From assembly GCA_023247725.1 (NCBI GenBank), contig JAHFFW010000019.1, positions 1 to 45,496 on the forward strand: a stretch of DNA of 45,496 nucleotides. Direction: 5' to 3'. Shown here piece after piece: positions 14,258-21,294 of this stretch. Below the pieces are notes generated by a model. That model had not been told where the DNA came from, made no database searches, and worked only from the letters and a program-made list of their open reading frames with translations. The first letter of the stretch is position 1. Every line of letters starts with the position of its first letter. The translations under genes and the position numbers were made by a program. The DNA is from Candidatus Omnitrophota bacterium (GTDB lineage Bacteria > Omnitrophota > Gorgyraeia > Zapsychrales > JAHFFX01).

Positions 14258-14915
14258 TGTGTTTGATTATGCCGTGGCTTTCTGGAGCGGGGTTTTGGTG
14301 AGTTTCAGTCCCTGTGTCTATCCCTTGCTGCCGGTGACCGCAGGGATTATCGGCGGAGTTAATACCCGCGGGAGCAAATGGATGGGCTTTCTTATTTCCC
14401 TCATTTATGTCCTGGGATTGGCCCTTACGTATTGTGGCTTGGCGCTCCTGGCCGCTTTAACGGGTAAAATTTTTGGCCAATGGCAAAACCATCCCATGGT
14501 CTTTCTCGTTGTGGGAAATATCCTCATCCTTTTTGCTTTGGTTTTATTCGACGTTATCCCGTTGCCGGCATTAGGGATTGACTGGCAGCATAAGGTTAAA
14601 CTCCGGAATTTATGGAGTGTTTTATTCTTGGGAATGGCCAGCGGTTTTATGATAGGCCCTTGCACCGCGCCGATCCTGGCAACTTTGTTGGCTTACATTG
14701 CTTCCAAGAAAAATCTTCTGTTTGGTGTCAGCTTGCTTTTTATTTTTTCTTACGGAGTCGGTGCATCCTTGATTTTGGCAGGGACCTTTAGTGGAATCTT
14801 AAGCCGTTTGCCTAAATCCGGCCGGTGGCTCGTCGCGGTAAAGCGTTTTTGTGGTTTGGTCATTTTGATTGCGGGAGAAATCCTCTTAATTAAAGCCGGG
14901 AGGTTGATGCTATGA
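14241..14915 (+). CDS. ccdA: CcdA/DsbD-type thiol-disulfide transmembrane protein
   Basis: This integral inner-membrane protein carries reducing equivalents from cytoplasmic thioredoxin to periplasmic thiol proteins. The 224 residues contain about six hydrophobic helices. The two hallmark motifs are SFSPCVYPLLPV (about residue 28) in the first helix and GPCTAPILATLL (about residue 143) in the fourth; their cysteines form the redox pair. It overlaps tlpA by 4 bp (ATGA), so the thioredoxin-like protein is very probably its partner. The pair would serve cytochrome c maturation or periplasmic disulfide reduction. The N-terminus overlaps cutA. Confidence 0.92.
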   Translation: MHLSGNVFDYAVAFWSGVLVSFSPCVYPLLPVTAGIIGGVNTRGSKWMGFLISLIYVLGLALTYCGLALLAALTGKIFGQWQNHPMVFLVVGNILILFALVLFDVIPLPALGIDWQHKVKLRNLWSVLFLGMASGFMIGPCTAPILATLLAYIASKKNLLFGVSLLFIFSYGVGASLILAGTFSGILSRLPKSGRWLVAVKRFCGLVILIAGEILLIKAGRLML

Positions 14916-15430
14916 AGATGGTTGGCAAGTTGAGCCTGTTGTTATTTATTCTCCTTGTTCCCTTAGGGGCGTCTTTGGCGGTGGGACAATTTTTTGAAAT
15001 GGAGAATATCAATATTGGGAAAAAGGCCCCGGATTTCACTTTAAATACGCTCGGCGGGAAAAAGGTGAATCTGACCGAATACCGTCATGGGCAGAAGGCG
15101 ATCATTTTTTTCTGGGCAACCTGGTGTCCGCATTGCCGCGAAGCCCTCAAGGAACTCAATAAAATGGGAGACGAGCTCGGAAAAAAAGGCATTAAGACTC
15201 TTCTCGTGGATTTGAGCGAAGGGATGCCGCTGGTTCGTTCTTATGTCGAAAAAAATAAAATCAACTTTGATGTCTTTTTGGATGAGGATGGGTCGCTCGC
15301 CGAATCTTACGGAATTATCGGAGTGCCGACGTTCTTTTTTGTGAATCAAAAAGGCGTGGTTCAGGCCGTCGAGCACTATCTCCCCGAGAATTTTGAATCG
15401 ATCCTCGCGCAGGATTCAAGTTCACCTTAA
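14912..15430 (+). CDS. TlpA/ResA-type periplasmic thioredoxin
   Basis: A thiol-disulfide oxidoreductase of 172 residues. The N-terminus is a signal peptide or anchor (KLSLLLFILLVPLGASLAVG), so the catalytic domain faces the periplasm. The domain begins IGKKAPDFTLNTLGGKKVNL, typical for ResA/TlpA. The active site is FFWATWCPHCREAL with C72 and C75, and the cis-proline loop GVPTFFFVNQKG is intact. ATGA overlap with ccdA implies the two proteins work together: CcdA keeps this protein reduced, and it reduces apocytochrome c or other periplasmic disulfides. Its true client is not visible in the window. Confidence 0.92.
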   Translation: MKMVGKLSLLLFILLVPLGASLAVGQFFEMENINIGKKAPDFTLNTLGGKKVNLTEYRHGQKAIIFFWATWCPHCREALKELNKMGDELGKKGIKTLLVDLSEGMPLVRSYVEKNKINFDVFLDEDGSLAESYGIIGVPTFFFVNQKGVVQAVEHYLPENFESILAQDSSSP

Positions 15431-15462
15431 GATCCAGATAAAAGTAATGAAAATAAATTACA

Positions 15463-15519
15463 GGTTATCCGGTAATCCGGAAATGATGACCCGGATATCC
15501 GGATTCCCATTTGTTAACC
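15463..15519. repeat. Imperfect hairpin of ATCCGG units
   Basis: GGTTATCCGGTAATCCGG on the left can pair with CCGGATATCCGGATT on the right, with GGTTA/TAACC as outer arms. It lies between the convergent tlpA and ppiD genes. Confidence 0.55.
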
Positions 15520-15544
15520 AATAACCCCCACGAGGATTTTTATC

Positions 15545-15569
15545 GTCGGGGATCACCAAACCCCCCGAC
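15545..15569. terminator. Possible bidirectional terminator hairpin between tlpA and ppiD
   Basis: GTCGGGG (15545-15551) pairs with CCCCGAC (15563-15569) around an 11-base loop, 13 bp from the ppiD stop. Both genes converge here, which suits a terminator, but there is no clear T-run on either side. Confidence 0.35.
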
Positions 15570-15582
15570 TCATTTCACTTCC

Positions 15583-17082
15583 TCAATCAATCCGGATTGA
15601 TCTGCCCGCCTCTTCCATACGGGAAATATTGTCCTTCAAATCAGCCTTGATGCGCAATCGGGTCAGCAATTCGTTGAAGGCCTCGTTGGTTCTGTCCGCC
15701 AGAAGTTGCTGACGGAAAGCCTCCCGATCTTTCTCAAATTGTTCATCGTTGACCGGCACAAAGGAATCCAAATGCAGGATGCAAAACCCTTTGGGAGTCT
15801 CCACCACCTCGCTCATAGCATTTTGATCTTTCAGAGCGAAGGCCGCTTCCTGAAATTCTTTGGCGATCCCAATATTCGGGACGTACTGTCCGCGATTAAA
15901 GAGCGGCGTCTGTTGCAGATTCAAATTCAGATTTTTCGCAATCTGCGCGAAATCCGCCGAGGGGTTGACATTTTTTTGTTCTTGAATCTTTTGGGCGACT
16001 TCCTGAGTTTTGGCTTTGGCCATCTGTTTTGCCTTGGTCAATTGGACCTGTTCGATCACCTGATCCTTCACGTCATCAAATTCCGGTAGCCGGGATTCCC
16101 GTTTTTCTTTGATGCGGACAATATAATATCCCTCATCGGTAGCGATAGGAGCGCTGATTGCTTTGGGCGGCAATTTGAAGATTTCCTGCAAAAGTTCAAA
16201 GGACCAACCCAGATTCAGATTGGGCGCATCCTGGCTAAAGAATCCGCTTTCTTTCGCTTCCAATCCAAACTGTTTGGCAACGGCCGTGAAGTCAGGATTG
16301 GTTGACAAGGCTTGGGCGATCGTTTCCGTCTTCGTCGAGGCTGCAGCCTTAACGGCTGGATCAGCATTTTCGGGAAGATCAACTTTTAAAAATTCCACAT
16401 TGACGTCGGCTGGAAGTAAAAAGGCAAATTTGTTGGCTTCGAAATAGGTCCGGACTTCTTCATCGGTAGAGGAGACATCCTTCGTTAAATCCTGCGGAGT
16501 GACCAAAACATAACTCACTTGAATTTTTTCATTTTGTTTTCGATAGGCTTCCCACAGTTCTTCTTCAGAAATCGTGACCTTTCCGATTTCTTGTTCATAA
16601 ATCTTGTTAAACATCAAAGTCGTACGGATTCCTTCTTCAAAGTCTCGGGGTCGCGTTTTAAACCAATAGCGTAACGTTTCATTATAGATTAAGGGATCAA
16701 ATCGACCGTTACGCTGAAACATGGGAAACTCGGCAATCGTCCTCACCACGTCCTCATTACTGACCTTGATATGACGCTCTTTGGCTTCGTGCAAAAGAAT
16801 AAGACGGTCCCAGGCCTCGGCATTCAAATTGATGAGGGAGCTGATCTTGGCGAAATTTCCCCGGTACTGCAACATCGCCTGATCCTTGGCCTGCTGCAGA
16901 TTTTCCCGGAATTCTTTAAAGGAAACCTTGCGACCGAAGATCATCCCGGCATAGGTGATGTCCTGCCGGGTATTGCGCAGATAGTTGGCAGAGCCGAAGA
17001 CACCGAATGAGAGAATGATAATGACCGCAATGAACCAAAGAATTTTTTTAGCCACGCCTTTCTTGCGAAGATACTTGAGCAT
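15583..17082 (-). CDS. ppiD: PpiD/SurA-like periplasmic folding factor
   Basis: This 499-residue protein is anchored by one N-terminal helix (KILWFIAVIIILSFGVFGSA, about residues 13-32) with the rest in the periplasm, as in PpiD, which meets proteins leaving the Sec translocon. A SurA_N-like chaperone region covers about residues 40-220 (GRKVSFKEFRENLQQ...VVRTIAEFPMFQRNGRFDP...). A parvulin-like domain follows around 225-330 (GFFSQDAPNLNLGWSFELLQ...AISAPIATDEGYYIVRIKEK). The conserved parvulin histidine motif is not obvious, so isomerase activity may be lost, as reported for E. coli PpiD. A second degenerate chaperone segment completes the protein. It is the only convincing - strand gene, with its own promoter at 17125-17154. 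Confidence 0.88.
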   Translation of the reverse strand: MLKYLRKKGVAKKILWFIAVIIILSFGVFGSANYLRNTRQDITYAGMIFGRKVSFKEFRENLQQAKDQAMLQYRGNFAKISSLINLNAEAWDRLILLHEAKERHIKVSNEDVVRTIAEFPMFQRNGRFDPLIYNETLRYWFKTRPRDFEEGIRTTLMFNKIYEQEIGKVTISEEELWEAYRKQNEKIQVSYVLVTPQDLTKDVSSTDEEVRTYFEANKFAFLLPADVNVEFLKVDLPENADPAVKAAASTKTETIAQALSTNPDFTAVAKQFGLEAKESGFFSQDAPNLNLGWSFELLQEIFKLPPKAISAPIATDEGYYIVRIKEKRESRLPEFDDVKDQVIEQVQLTKAKQMAKAKTQEVAQKIQEQKNVNPSADFAQIAKNLNLNLQQTPLFNRGQYVPNIGIAKEFQEAAFALKDQNAMSEVVETPKGFCILHLDSFVPVNDEQFEKDREAFRQQLLADRTNEAFNELLTRLRIKADLKDNISRMEEAGRSIRID

Positions 17083-17124
17083 GCGTTTCCTTAAGGTGAA
17101 TTTTTAAGTTTTAATGGTTGTGCC

Positions 17125-17154
17125 ATTATATATTAGAGAAGGAAGGATTGACAA
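17125..17154 (-). promoter_or_regulatory. Sigma-70-type promoter for ppiD
   Basis: On the - strand, TTGTCA (17154-17149) is followed after 18 bp by TATAAT (17130-17125). It lies 43 bp upstream of the ppiD start codon. Confidence 0.65.
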
Positions 17155-17209
17155 GTTCTCGTTTCCTTAAGATCCAGTGAAAAATTCCCTCTTCCCCCTG
17201 GAAAATTGC

Positions 17210-17238
17210 TTTACAAGCAATGAGGGCCTATATATAAT
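17210..17238 (+). promoter_or_regulatory. Sigma-70-type promoter for hisG and following genes
   Basis: TTTACA (17210-17215), a 17-bp spacer and TATAAT (17233-17238) lie about 120 bp upstream of hisG. It is divergent from the ppiD promoter 56 bp away. No T-box or attenuator structure is recognisable in the leader. Confidence 0.7.
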
Positions 17239-17361
17239 ACACCCTGTTTTTCCAATCCAACCCTTTTGCTCCCTCGATCAAAGTCCCAAAGCAATTTGAA
17301 ATCGAGACGGTGAGATTGTACACTTTAAGTAGGCATGGCTTTAAAGAGTTAGGTGCCAGCG

Positions 17362-18237
17362 ATGAATTTATTGAAATTGGGTTTGCCCAAAGGTAGCCTG
17401 CAGGAAGCCACCATCAAGGTCTTTGAAAGAGCTGGTTTCAAAATTTTTGTTTCTGGACGATCATACTTTCCTCATATCGACGACAGTGAGATTGAGCCTG
17501 TGCTTTTGCGGGCTCAGGAAATGTCGCGCTACGTCGAGGACGGCGCTCTTGATTGCGGAATCACCGGCGCAGACTGGATTTTGGAAAACGGTTCAAAGGT
17601 TGTCTCCTTAGCCGATTTGATTTATGCTAAACAAACGTCCGTCAAAGTCCGTTGGGTGTTGGCGGTCCCCGATGATTCCAAGATCCACTCGGTCAAAGAT
17701 TTGGAAGGCAAAAAGATTGCAACGGAACTGGTCAGCGTGACCAAAAATTATTTGAAACAGAATCGCGTCAATGCGGACGTGGAATTTTCCTGGGGCGCGA
17801 CGGAAGCCAAGGTCGCCTCCGGCCTCGTCGATGGTGTAGTGGAATTGACCGAAACCGGAAGCAGTCTCAAAGCGCATAAGCTTCGGATTGTGGCGACCAT
17901 CTGCGAGTCAACGACTCAATTCATCGCCAATGAAAAAGCCCTGCGCGATCGTTGGAGAAAAGCTAAGATGGATCAGTTGGTCATGCTTCTCAAAGGGGCC
18001 ATTGCGGCAAACAACATGGTCGGGCTTAAAATGAATGTGGAAAAAAAGAATATCGATAAGATCTTGAAACTCCTGACCTCGCTTAAGAATCCCACGATTT
18101 CCAATCTCAGTCAGGACAACTGGCTGGCCGTCGAAACCGTGATTGACGAAGGGACCGTCCGGGGTTTGATTCCTCAGCTCAAGGATGCGGGCGCTCAGGG
18201 AATCATTGAATATTCGCTCAATAAGTTGATTTACTAA
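17362..18237 (+). CDS. hisG: ATP phosphoribosyltransferase (long form HisG)
   Basis: HisG condenses ATP with PRPP in the first step of histidine synthesis. ATG 17362 is chosen because AGG lies 8 bases upstream; a GTG at 17353 would add three residues. The 291-residue product begins [20 protein letters not shown] and has the periplasmic-binding-protein-like catalytic domain with [13 protein letters not shown] and the PRPP loop [14 protein letters not shown]. The C-terminal 75 residues ([18 protein letters not shown]...[15 protein letters not shown]) are the regulatory ACT-like domain that binds histidine in long-form HisG, so HisZ is not required. No other his gene is nearby. Confidence 0.95.
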   Translation: MNLLKLGLPKGSLQEATIKVFERAGFKIFVSGRSYFPHIDDSEIEPVLLRAQEMSRYVEDGALDCGITGADWILENGSKVVSLADLIYAKQTSVKVRWVLAVPDDSKIHSVKDLEGKKIATELVSVTKNYLKQNRVNADVEFSWGATEAKVASGLVDGVVELTETGSSLKAHKLRIVATICESTTQFIANEKALRDRWRKAKMDQLVMLLKGAIAANNMVGLKMNVEKKNIDKILKLLTSLKNPTISNLSQDNWLAVETVIDEGTVRGLIPQLKDAGAQGIIEYSLNKLIY

Positions 18238-18260
18238 CCAACGCTAAATCGGGGTTTCTT

Positions 18261-18362
18261 ATGCCTTGTGGAAGAAAACGGAAGTTGCGCAAGATCAGGA
18301 CACATAAACGCAAAAAATTGCGCAAATTATTAAGACATTTGAAGAAAAGAGCGACCCGTTAA
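18261..18362 (+). CDS. 33-residue bS22/mS38-like (AURKAIP1/COX24 domain) ribosomal protein
   Basis: A short frame starts at ATG 18261 and ends at TAA 18360-18362. The product begins MPCGRKRKLRKIRTHKRKKL and ends RKLLRHLKKRATR; more than half its residues are Lys, Arg or His. It matches the pattern of very small basic proteins annotated in other bacteria with the COX24/AURKAIP1 domain (mS38 in mitochondria, bS22 in mycobacteria), which bind the small ribosomal subunit. No acidic residue is present. The Shine-Dalgarno region GGGG before TTTCTT is modest. It lies between hisG and the TPR gene. The match is from memory of the family pattern. Confidence 0.75.
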   Translation: MPCGRKRKLRKIRTHKRKKLRKLLRHLKKRATR

Positions 18363-18371
18363 GGTGATCAT

Positions 18372-19412
18372 ATGAATAGAATGACATGGAAATTTTATTT
18401 TTGTTTTCTTTTTGTTTTGCTGGCCGCAGCCTCGGTTTATGCCGAGGAGTCAGAACCATCTCCCGCGGTCATGGTCAAGCAGAATTATATTCCTATGAAT
18501 GTTTATGCGGATAAAAATGCCAAGGCCTTAGCTCATTATACGATGGGCCTGATGCAGGATTGGCTGGAAATGACTGAACTTGCCATCGCCGAGTTTGAAC
18601 AGGCGGCCCAATTGAATCCGAACAATTACAACATTCATCTGAGACTCGGGGCCGATTATGCCCGGATTAATAAATTGGAGGAGGCCATCAAAGAATTGGA
18701 CCGGGCCGTCGAGCTTAATCCGGAAGATCTGCAGTCGCATTATTTGCTGGCTTTGATCTATTCTTCCCTCAAGGAATATGAGAAGGCGGCGACCGAATAT
18801 GAAAGGATCCTCACGCAGTTCGCCAAGAATGATCCGCAGAATATCGAAGTCTATGGCTATCTTGGCCAGCTCTATTATTCCCAGCAGAAATTTGATAAGG
18901 CCATTGTGCAATTCCAGAAAATCTTAAGCCTGGAACCGAAAAATGCCGATGTCATGTACATGCTGGGCTCCATTTATCTGGAAACGAATGAACGCGGCAA
19001 GGCCATCGAACAATTCCGCAACGCGATCGCCATCGATCCTGAACACGACGGATGCTTGAATTCTTTAGGATACCTTTATGCTGAGGATGGCTCTAATCTC
19101 GACGAGGCTTTAGCCTTGATCGAAAGGGCGCTTAAAATCAATCCGCAAAGCGGCGCTTATTTGGACAGTTTGGGCTGGGTTTATTATAAAAAGGGCATGT
19201 ACGAAGAGGCGCTGGCGAATCTCAAAAAAGCCGATAGCTATATCAAAGATCCGGTGATTTATGATCACTTGGGCGATGTGTCCTATTCCTTGAATAAAAT
19301 TGACGATGCTAAGAAGTACTGGGAGTTATCGCTGGGACTCTACCCAGATCAGCAGCATGTCATCGAAAAACTCGAAGCCTTGAAACTGAAAGACAAGCAG
19401 GCCGCAAAATAA
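18372..19412 (+). CDS. Secreted TPR-repeat protein
   Basis: A signal peptide (about residues 1-24, ending SVYAEE) exports this 346-residue protein to the periplasm. About eight tetratricopeptide repeats follow, for example AIAEFEQAAQLNPNNYNIHL, AIKELDRAVELNPEDLQSHY and AIEQFRNAIAIDPEHDGCLN, with the usual 34-residue spacing and the W/L-G-Y-A-F-A-P pattern. TPR arrays are protein-binding scaffolds. In diderms similar proteins help outer-membrane assembly, pilus biogenesis or cell-envelope complexes, but the partner cannot be read here. It starts 9 bp after the small ribosomal-like gene and precedes ispE by 28 bp. Confidence 0.88.
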   Translation: MNRMTWKFYFCFLFVLLAAASVYAEESEPSPAVMVKQNYIPMNVYADKNAKALAHYTMGLMQDWLEMTELAIAEFEQAAQLNPNNYNIHLRLGADYARINKLEEAIKELDRAVELNPEDLQSHYLLALIYSSLKEYEKAATEYERILTQFAKNDPQNIEVYGYLGQLYYSQQKFDKAIVQFQKILSLEPKNADVMYMLGSIYLETNERGKAIEQFRNAIAIDPEHDGCLNSLGYLYAEDGSNLDEALALIERALKINPQSGAYLDSLGWVYYKKGMYEEALANLKKADSYIKDPVIYDHLGDVSYSLNKIDDAKKYWELSLGLYPDQQHVIEKLEALKLKDKQAAK

Positions 19413-19440
19413 TCCTTCTTGACCACCTCCCGTTTTCTCC

Positions 19441-20322
19441 ATGAGAACGATTGTTCTTAAATCCCCTGCCAAATTGAATTTGATTTTAAAAGTCGTGGGG
19501 AAACGGGATGATGGATTTCACGAGCTCGTGACCCTTTTTGAGCGGATCAATCTCTGCGATGAAATCCGTTTAAAGAATAATCCCACCGGTCAAATCCGAA
19601 TCTTCTGTTCCCATCCACACGTCCCCAAGGGATCCAGAAATCTTGTTTATAAAGTCGCTCAACTCCTGCAGCAGGATTTCGGATTAGCCAACGGCGTGGA
19701 TATTGCGATTAAAAAACAAATCCCCATTGCCGCTGGTTTGGCCGGAGGTTCCAGCAATGCGGCGACCGTTTTACGCGGACTCAATGAACTTTGGGGATTA
19801 AAGCTCAACCGTAAAGAATTGATCCATTATGCTCAAATCATTGGCAGCGATGTGGCCTTTTTTCTCTATGATCGAAGCTGGGCCTTGGGAACCGGTCGCG
19901 GGGATCGCATTCGGCAAATTGCTATTCAGCCAAAATTCTGGCATGTCCTGGTTGTTCCTTGCATCAAGATGCATTCAAAACAAATTTTTACAAATTTGCA
20001 TGCTCCGACGGTATCCGTCCGGAATTTAGGGTTGACAAAGATTATTGATGGTGTTAATATTCTAATCCGCCATTTGAGGCGCAACGATTTGCAGAAGGCG
20101 GGAACTCACCTTTTCAATGATTTGGAAATCCCCATTTTGCGTATGCGTCCCGAGCTGGCAAGGTTAAAGAGTAAACTACGGGGACTACGTCCTTACGGAA
20201 CTGTCTTTTCTGGAAGCGGGCCAGCGATTTTTGCCCTCACCGAATCAGAAAAACAAGCACAAGGGTTCCGAGCTCTTTTAAAACGATACTACCATCAAGT
20301 GTTTGTTGTTCGGACACTTTAA
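19441..20322 (+). CDS. ispE: 4-diphosphocytidyl-2-C-methyl-D-erythritol kinase
   Basis: IspE phosphorylates CDP-methylerythritol in the non-mevalonate isoprenoid pathway. The 293-residue GHMP kinase starts with KSPAKLNLILKVVGKRDDGFH, where the lysine and aspartate residues belong to the substrate pocket. The ATP loop is PIAAGLAGGSSNAATVLRGL, and the C-terminal GHMP motif GTVFSGSGPAIFAL is complete. It is the first gene of a block whose order matches ispE-spoVG-glmU-prs-ctc-pth of Bacillus, apart from the purR and yabJ genes that intervene there. spoVG starts 15 bp later. Confidence 0.95.
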   Translation: MRTIVLKSPAKLNLILKVVGKRDDGFHELVTLFERINLCDEIRLKNNPTGQIRIFCSHPHVPKGSRNLVYKVAQLLQQDFGLANGVDIAIKKQIPIAAGLAGGSSNAATVLRGLNELWGLKLNRKELIHYAQIIGSDVAFFLYDRSWALGTGRGDRIRQIAIQPKFWHVLVVPCIKMHSKQIFTNLHAPTVSVRNLGLTKIIDGVNILIRHLRRNDLQKAGTHLFNDLEIPILRMRPELARLKSKLRGLRPYGTVFSGSGPAIFALTESEKQAQGFRALLKRYYHQVFVVRTL

Positions 20323-20337
20323 CAAAGGGGTAAGGCG

Positions 20338-20772
20338 ATGGAAATCACCGAGATTCGTGTATTTCTTAAAGAAGGGCAAGACAAAAAGCTCAAAGCCTAC
20401 ACGACCGTGACCTTCGATAACGTCTTTGTCATTCGTAACATTAAAGTGATCCAAGGGGCCAACGGTCTCTTTATCGCTATGCCATCCCGGAAGTTGAAAT
20501 CACCGTGTCCAAAATGCAGCTTTAAGAATGAGGTAGGCAGCAAATTTTGCAACCAATGTGGCGCTTCCCTGCCTTTTGTGGATCAGCCGGTCAGTGCGGC
20601 CGATCTTGACTCTAAATCGGAACACCGTGACATCGCTCATCCGGTGACACAGCCGTTTCGCGAATATTTGCAGTCCAAGATTTTGGACGCGTATAAAAAA
20701 GAGATGGGTCATCACGGGACAATGGGAAGCGGTTCTTCGGCCACTGTCCATTCGCCAGGCGGGAATGCATAA
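20338..20772 (+). CDS. spoVG: SpoVG family protein with an inserted zinc ribbon
   Basis: SpoVG is a small nucleic-acid-binding regulator. Residues 1-50 (MEITEIRVFLKEGQDKKLKA...IRNIKVIQGANGLFIAMPSR) match the SpoVG N-terminal half, and RDIAHPVTQPFREYLQSKIL (about 97-116) is the C-terminal half. Between them, where ordinary SpoVG has only a few residues, lies a zinc ribbon: CPKC (C57, C60) and CNQC (C71, C74), plus about 20 more residues. The domain is therefore split, giving 144 residues instead of about 95. The C-terminal tail is Gly/Ser/His-rich. The start follows AAAGGGG. The ribbon may alter nucleic-acid recognition. Confidence 0.9.
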   Translation: MEITEIRVFLKEGQDKKLKAYTTVTFDNVFVIRNIKVIQGANGLFIAMPSRKLKSPCPKCSFKNEVGSKFCNQCGASLPFVDQPVSAADLDSKSEHRDIAHPVTQPFREYLQSKILDAYKKEMGHHGTMGSGSSATVHSPGGNA

Positions 20773-20791
20773 ATTTTGAACGGCTTTGATA

Positions 20792-20848
20792 CTTCGACGC
20801 CTCGTCTGCCGCGAGATTGCTCAATATCAACTCTGAGTGTCGTCGAAG
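20792..20848. repeat. CTTCGACG / CGTCGAAG degenerate hairpin
   Basis: CTTCGACG (20792-20799) and CGTCGAAG (20841-20848) are perfect inverted arms, with CTCGT/ACTCTGAG-like remnants inside. It ends 7 bp before the tRNA. It looks related to the CTGAGC...GTCGAAG hairpin at 21353-21398. Confidence 0.5.
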
Positions 20849-20855
20849 GATTGAT

Positions 20856-20927
20856 TGCCCGGTGGTGTAATTGGTAACACACGAGACTTTGGATCTCGGT
20901 TTCCAGGTTCGAGCCCTGGCTGGGCAG
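20856..20927 (+). tRNA. tRNA-Gln (TTG anticodon)
   Basis: A 72-nt cloverleaf can be folded by hand. The acceptor TGCCCGG pairs with CTGGGCA, the D arm is GTGT/ACAC, and the anticodon stem CGAGA/TCTCG holds the loop CTTTGGA with anticodon TTG (reads CAA/CAG). The T arm is CCAGG-TTCGAGC-CCTGG, and the discriminator is G. CCA is not encoded. The gene lies between spoVG and glmU, flanked by hairpin repeats on both sides. Confidence 0.95.
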
Positions 20928-20959
20928 GTGTTCGGTTAGCTTTTGGGCATGATGGATCA

Positions 20960-20992
20960 TCTCAATCTTAGCTCTTTCGGGAACGATTGAGA
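20960..20992. terminator. Hairpin after tRNA-Gln
   Basis: TCTCAATC (20960-20967) pairs perfectly with GATTGAGA (20985-20992), followed by GTTTCTCG. The stem is 8 bp and the downstream T-run is short, so it is a weak terminator candidate for the tRNA transcript. Confidence 0.4.
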
Positions 20993-21000
20993 GTTTCTCG

Positions 21001-21100
21001 CTGACCAACGCATAAGGAATAATACTCGTCTTATTGTTATCAGTTATAGCCGGCGTTGGCAGTACTGTTTCCGTAAATGTTCTATGATTTATACAGTCAG
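21001..21100 (+). repeat. MITE-like two-hairpin element, copy B
   Basis: This copy starts CTGACCAACGCATAAGG and ends with ACAGTCAG. It aligns over its whole length with the reverse complement of 5199-5301 and over its first 44 bp with 39493-39536. The CCAACGC/GCGTTGG stem is intact; the second stem, TTTCCGTAAAT pairing with ATTTATAC, is more worn than in copy A. After it, AAAGGC/GCCTTT (21119-21146) forms another weak hairpin. The remaining DNA to 21294 contains nothing I can assign. Confidence 0.8.
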
Positions 21101-21294
21101 TAATTATTCATACCTAATAAAGGCCGCAGCAGGAATGGCCGCCTTTCTGGTCATGAACTCCAACGAAATATCAATATTAGAGAAGTATTGAATTGGTTCA
21201 CCCGTACCTCCCATCATTTCTGTTTTCCGGCGGGCCGGGGTTTGTTTTTTAAAAGCCTTTTCCTGCCGGTGAAGTGTAAGGGTCATCCAACTTT

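Noticed and set aside
17239-17361. A histidine attenuator or T-box in the hisG leader
   Set aside because: There is no run of His codons, no T-box sequence and no terminator stem with a T-run.
21104-21286. A 60-codon - strand frame between tRNA-Gln and glmU
   Set aside because: It has no ribosome-binding site and no recognisable pattern, and it overlaps repeat sequence. A decayed gene fragment cannot be excluded.
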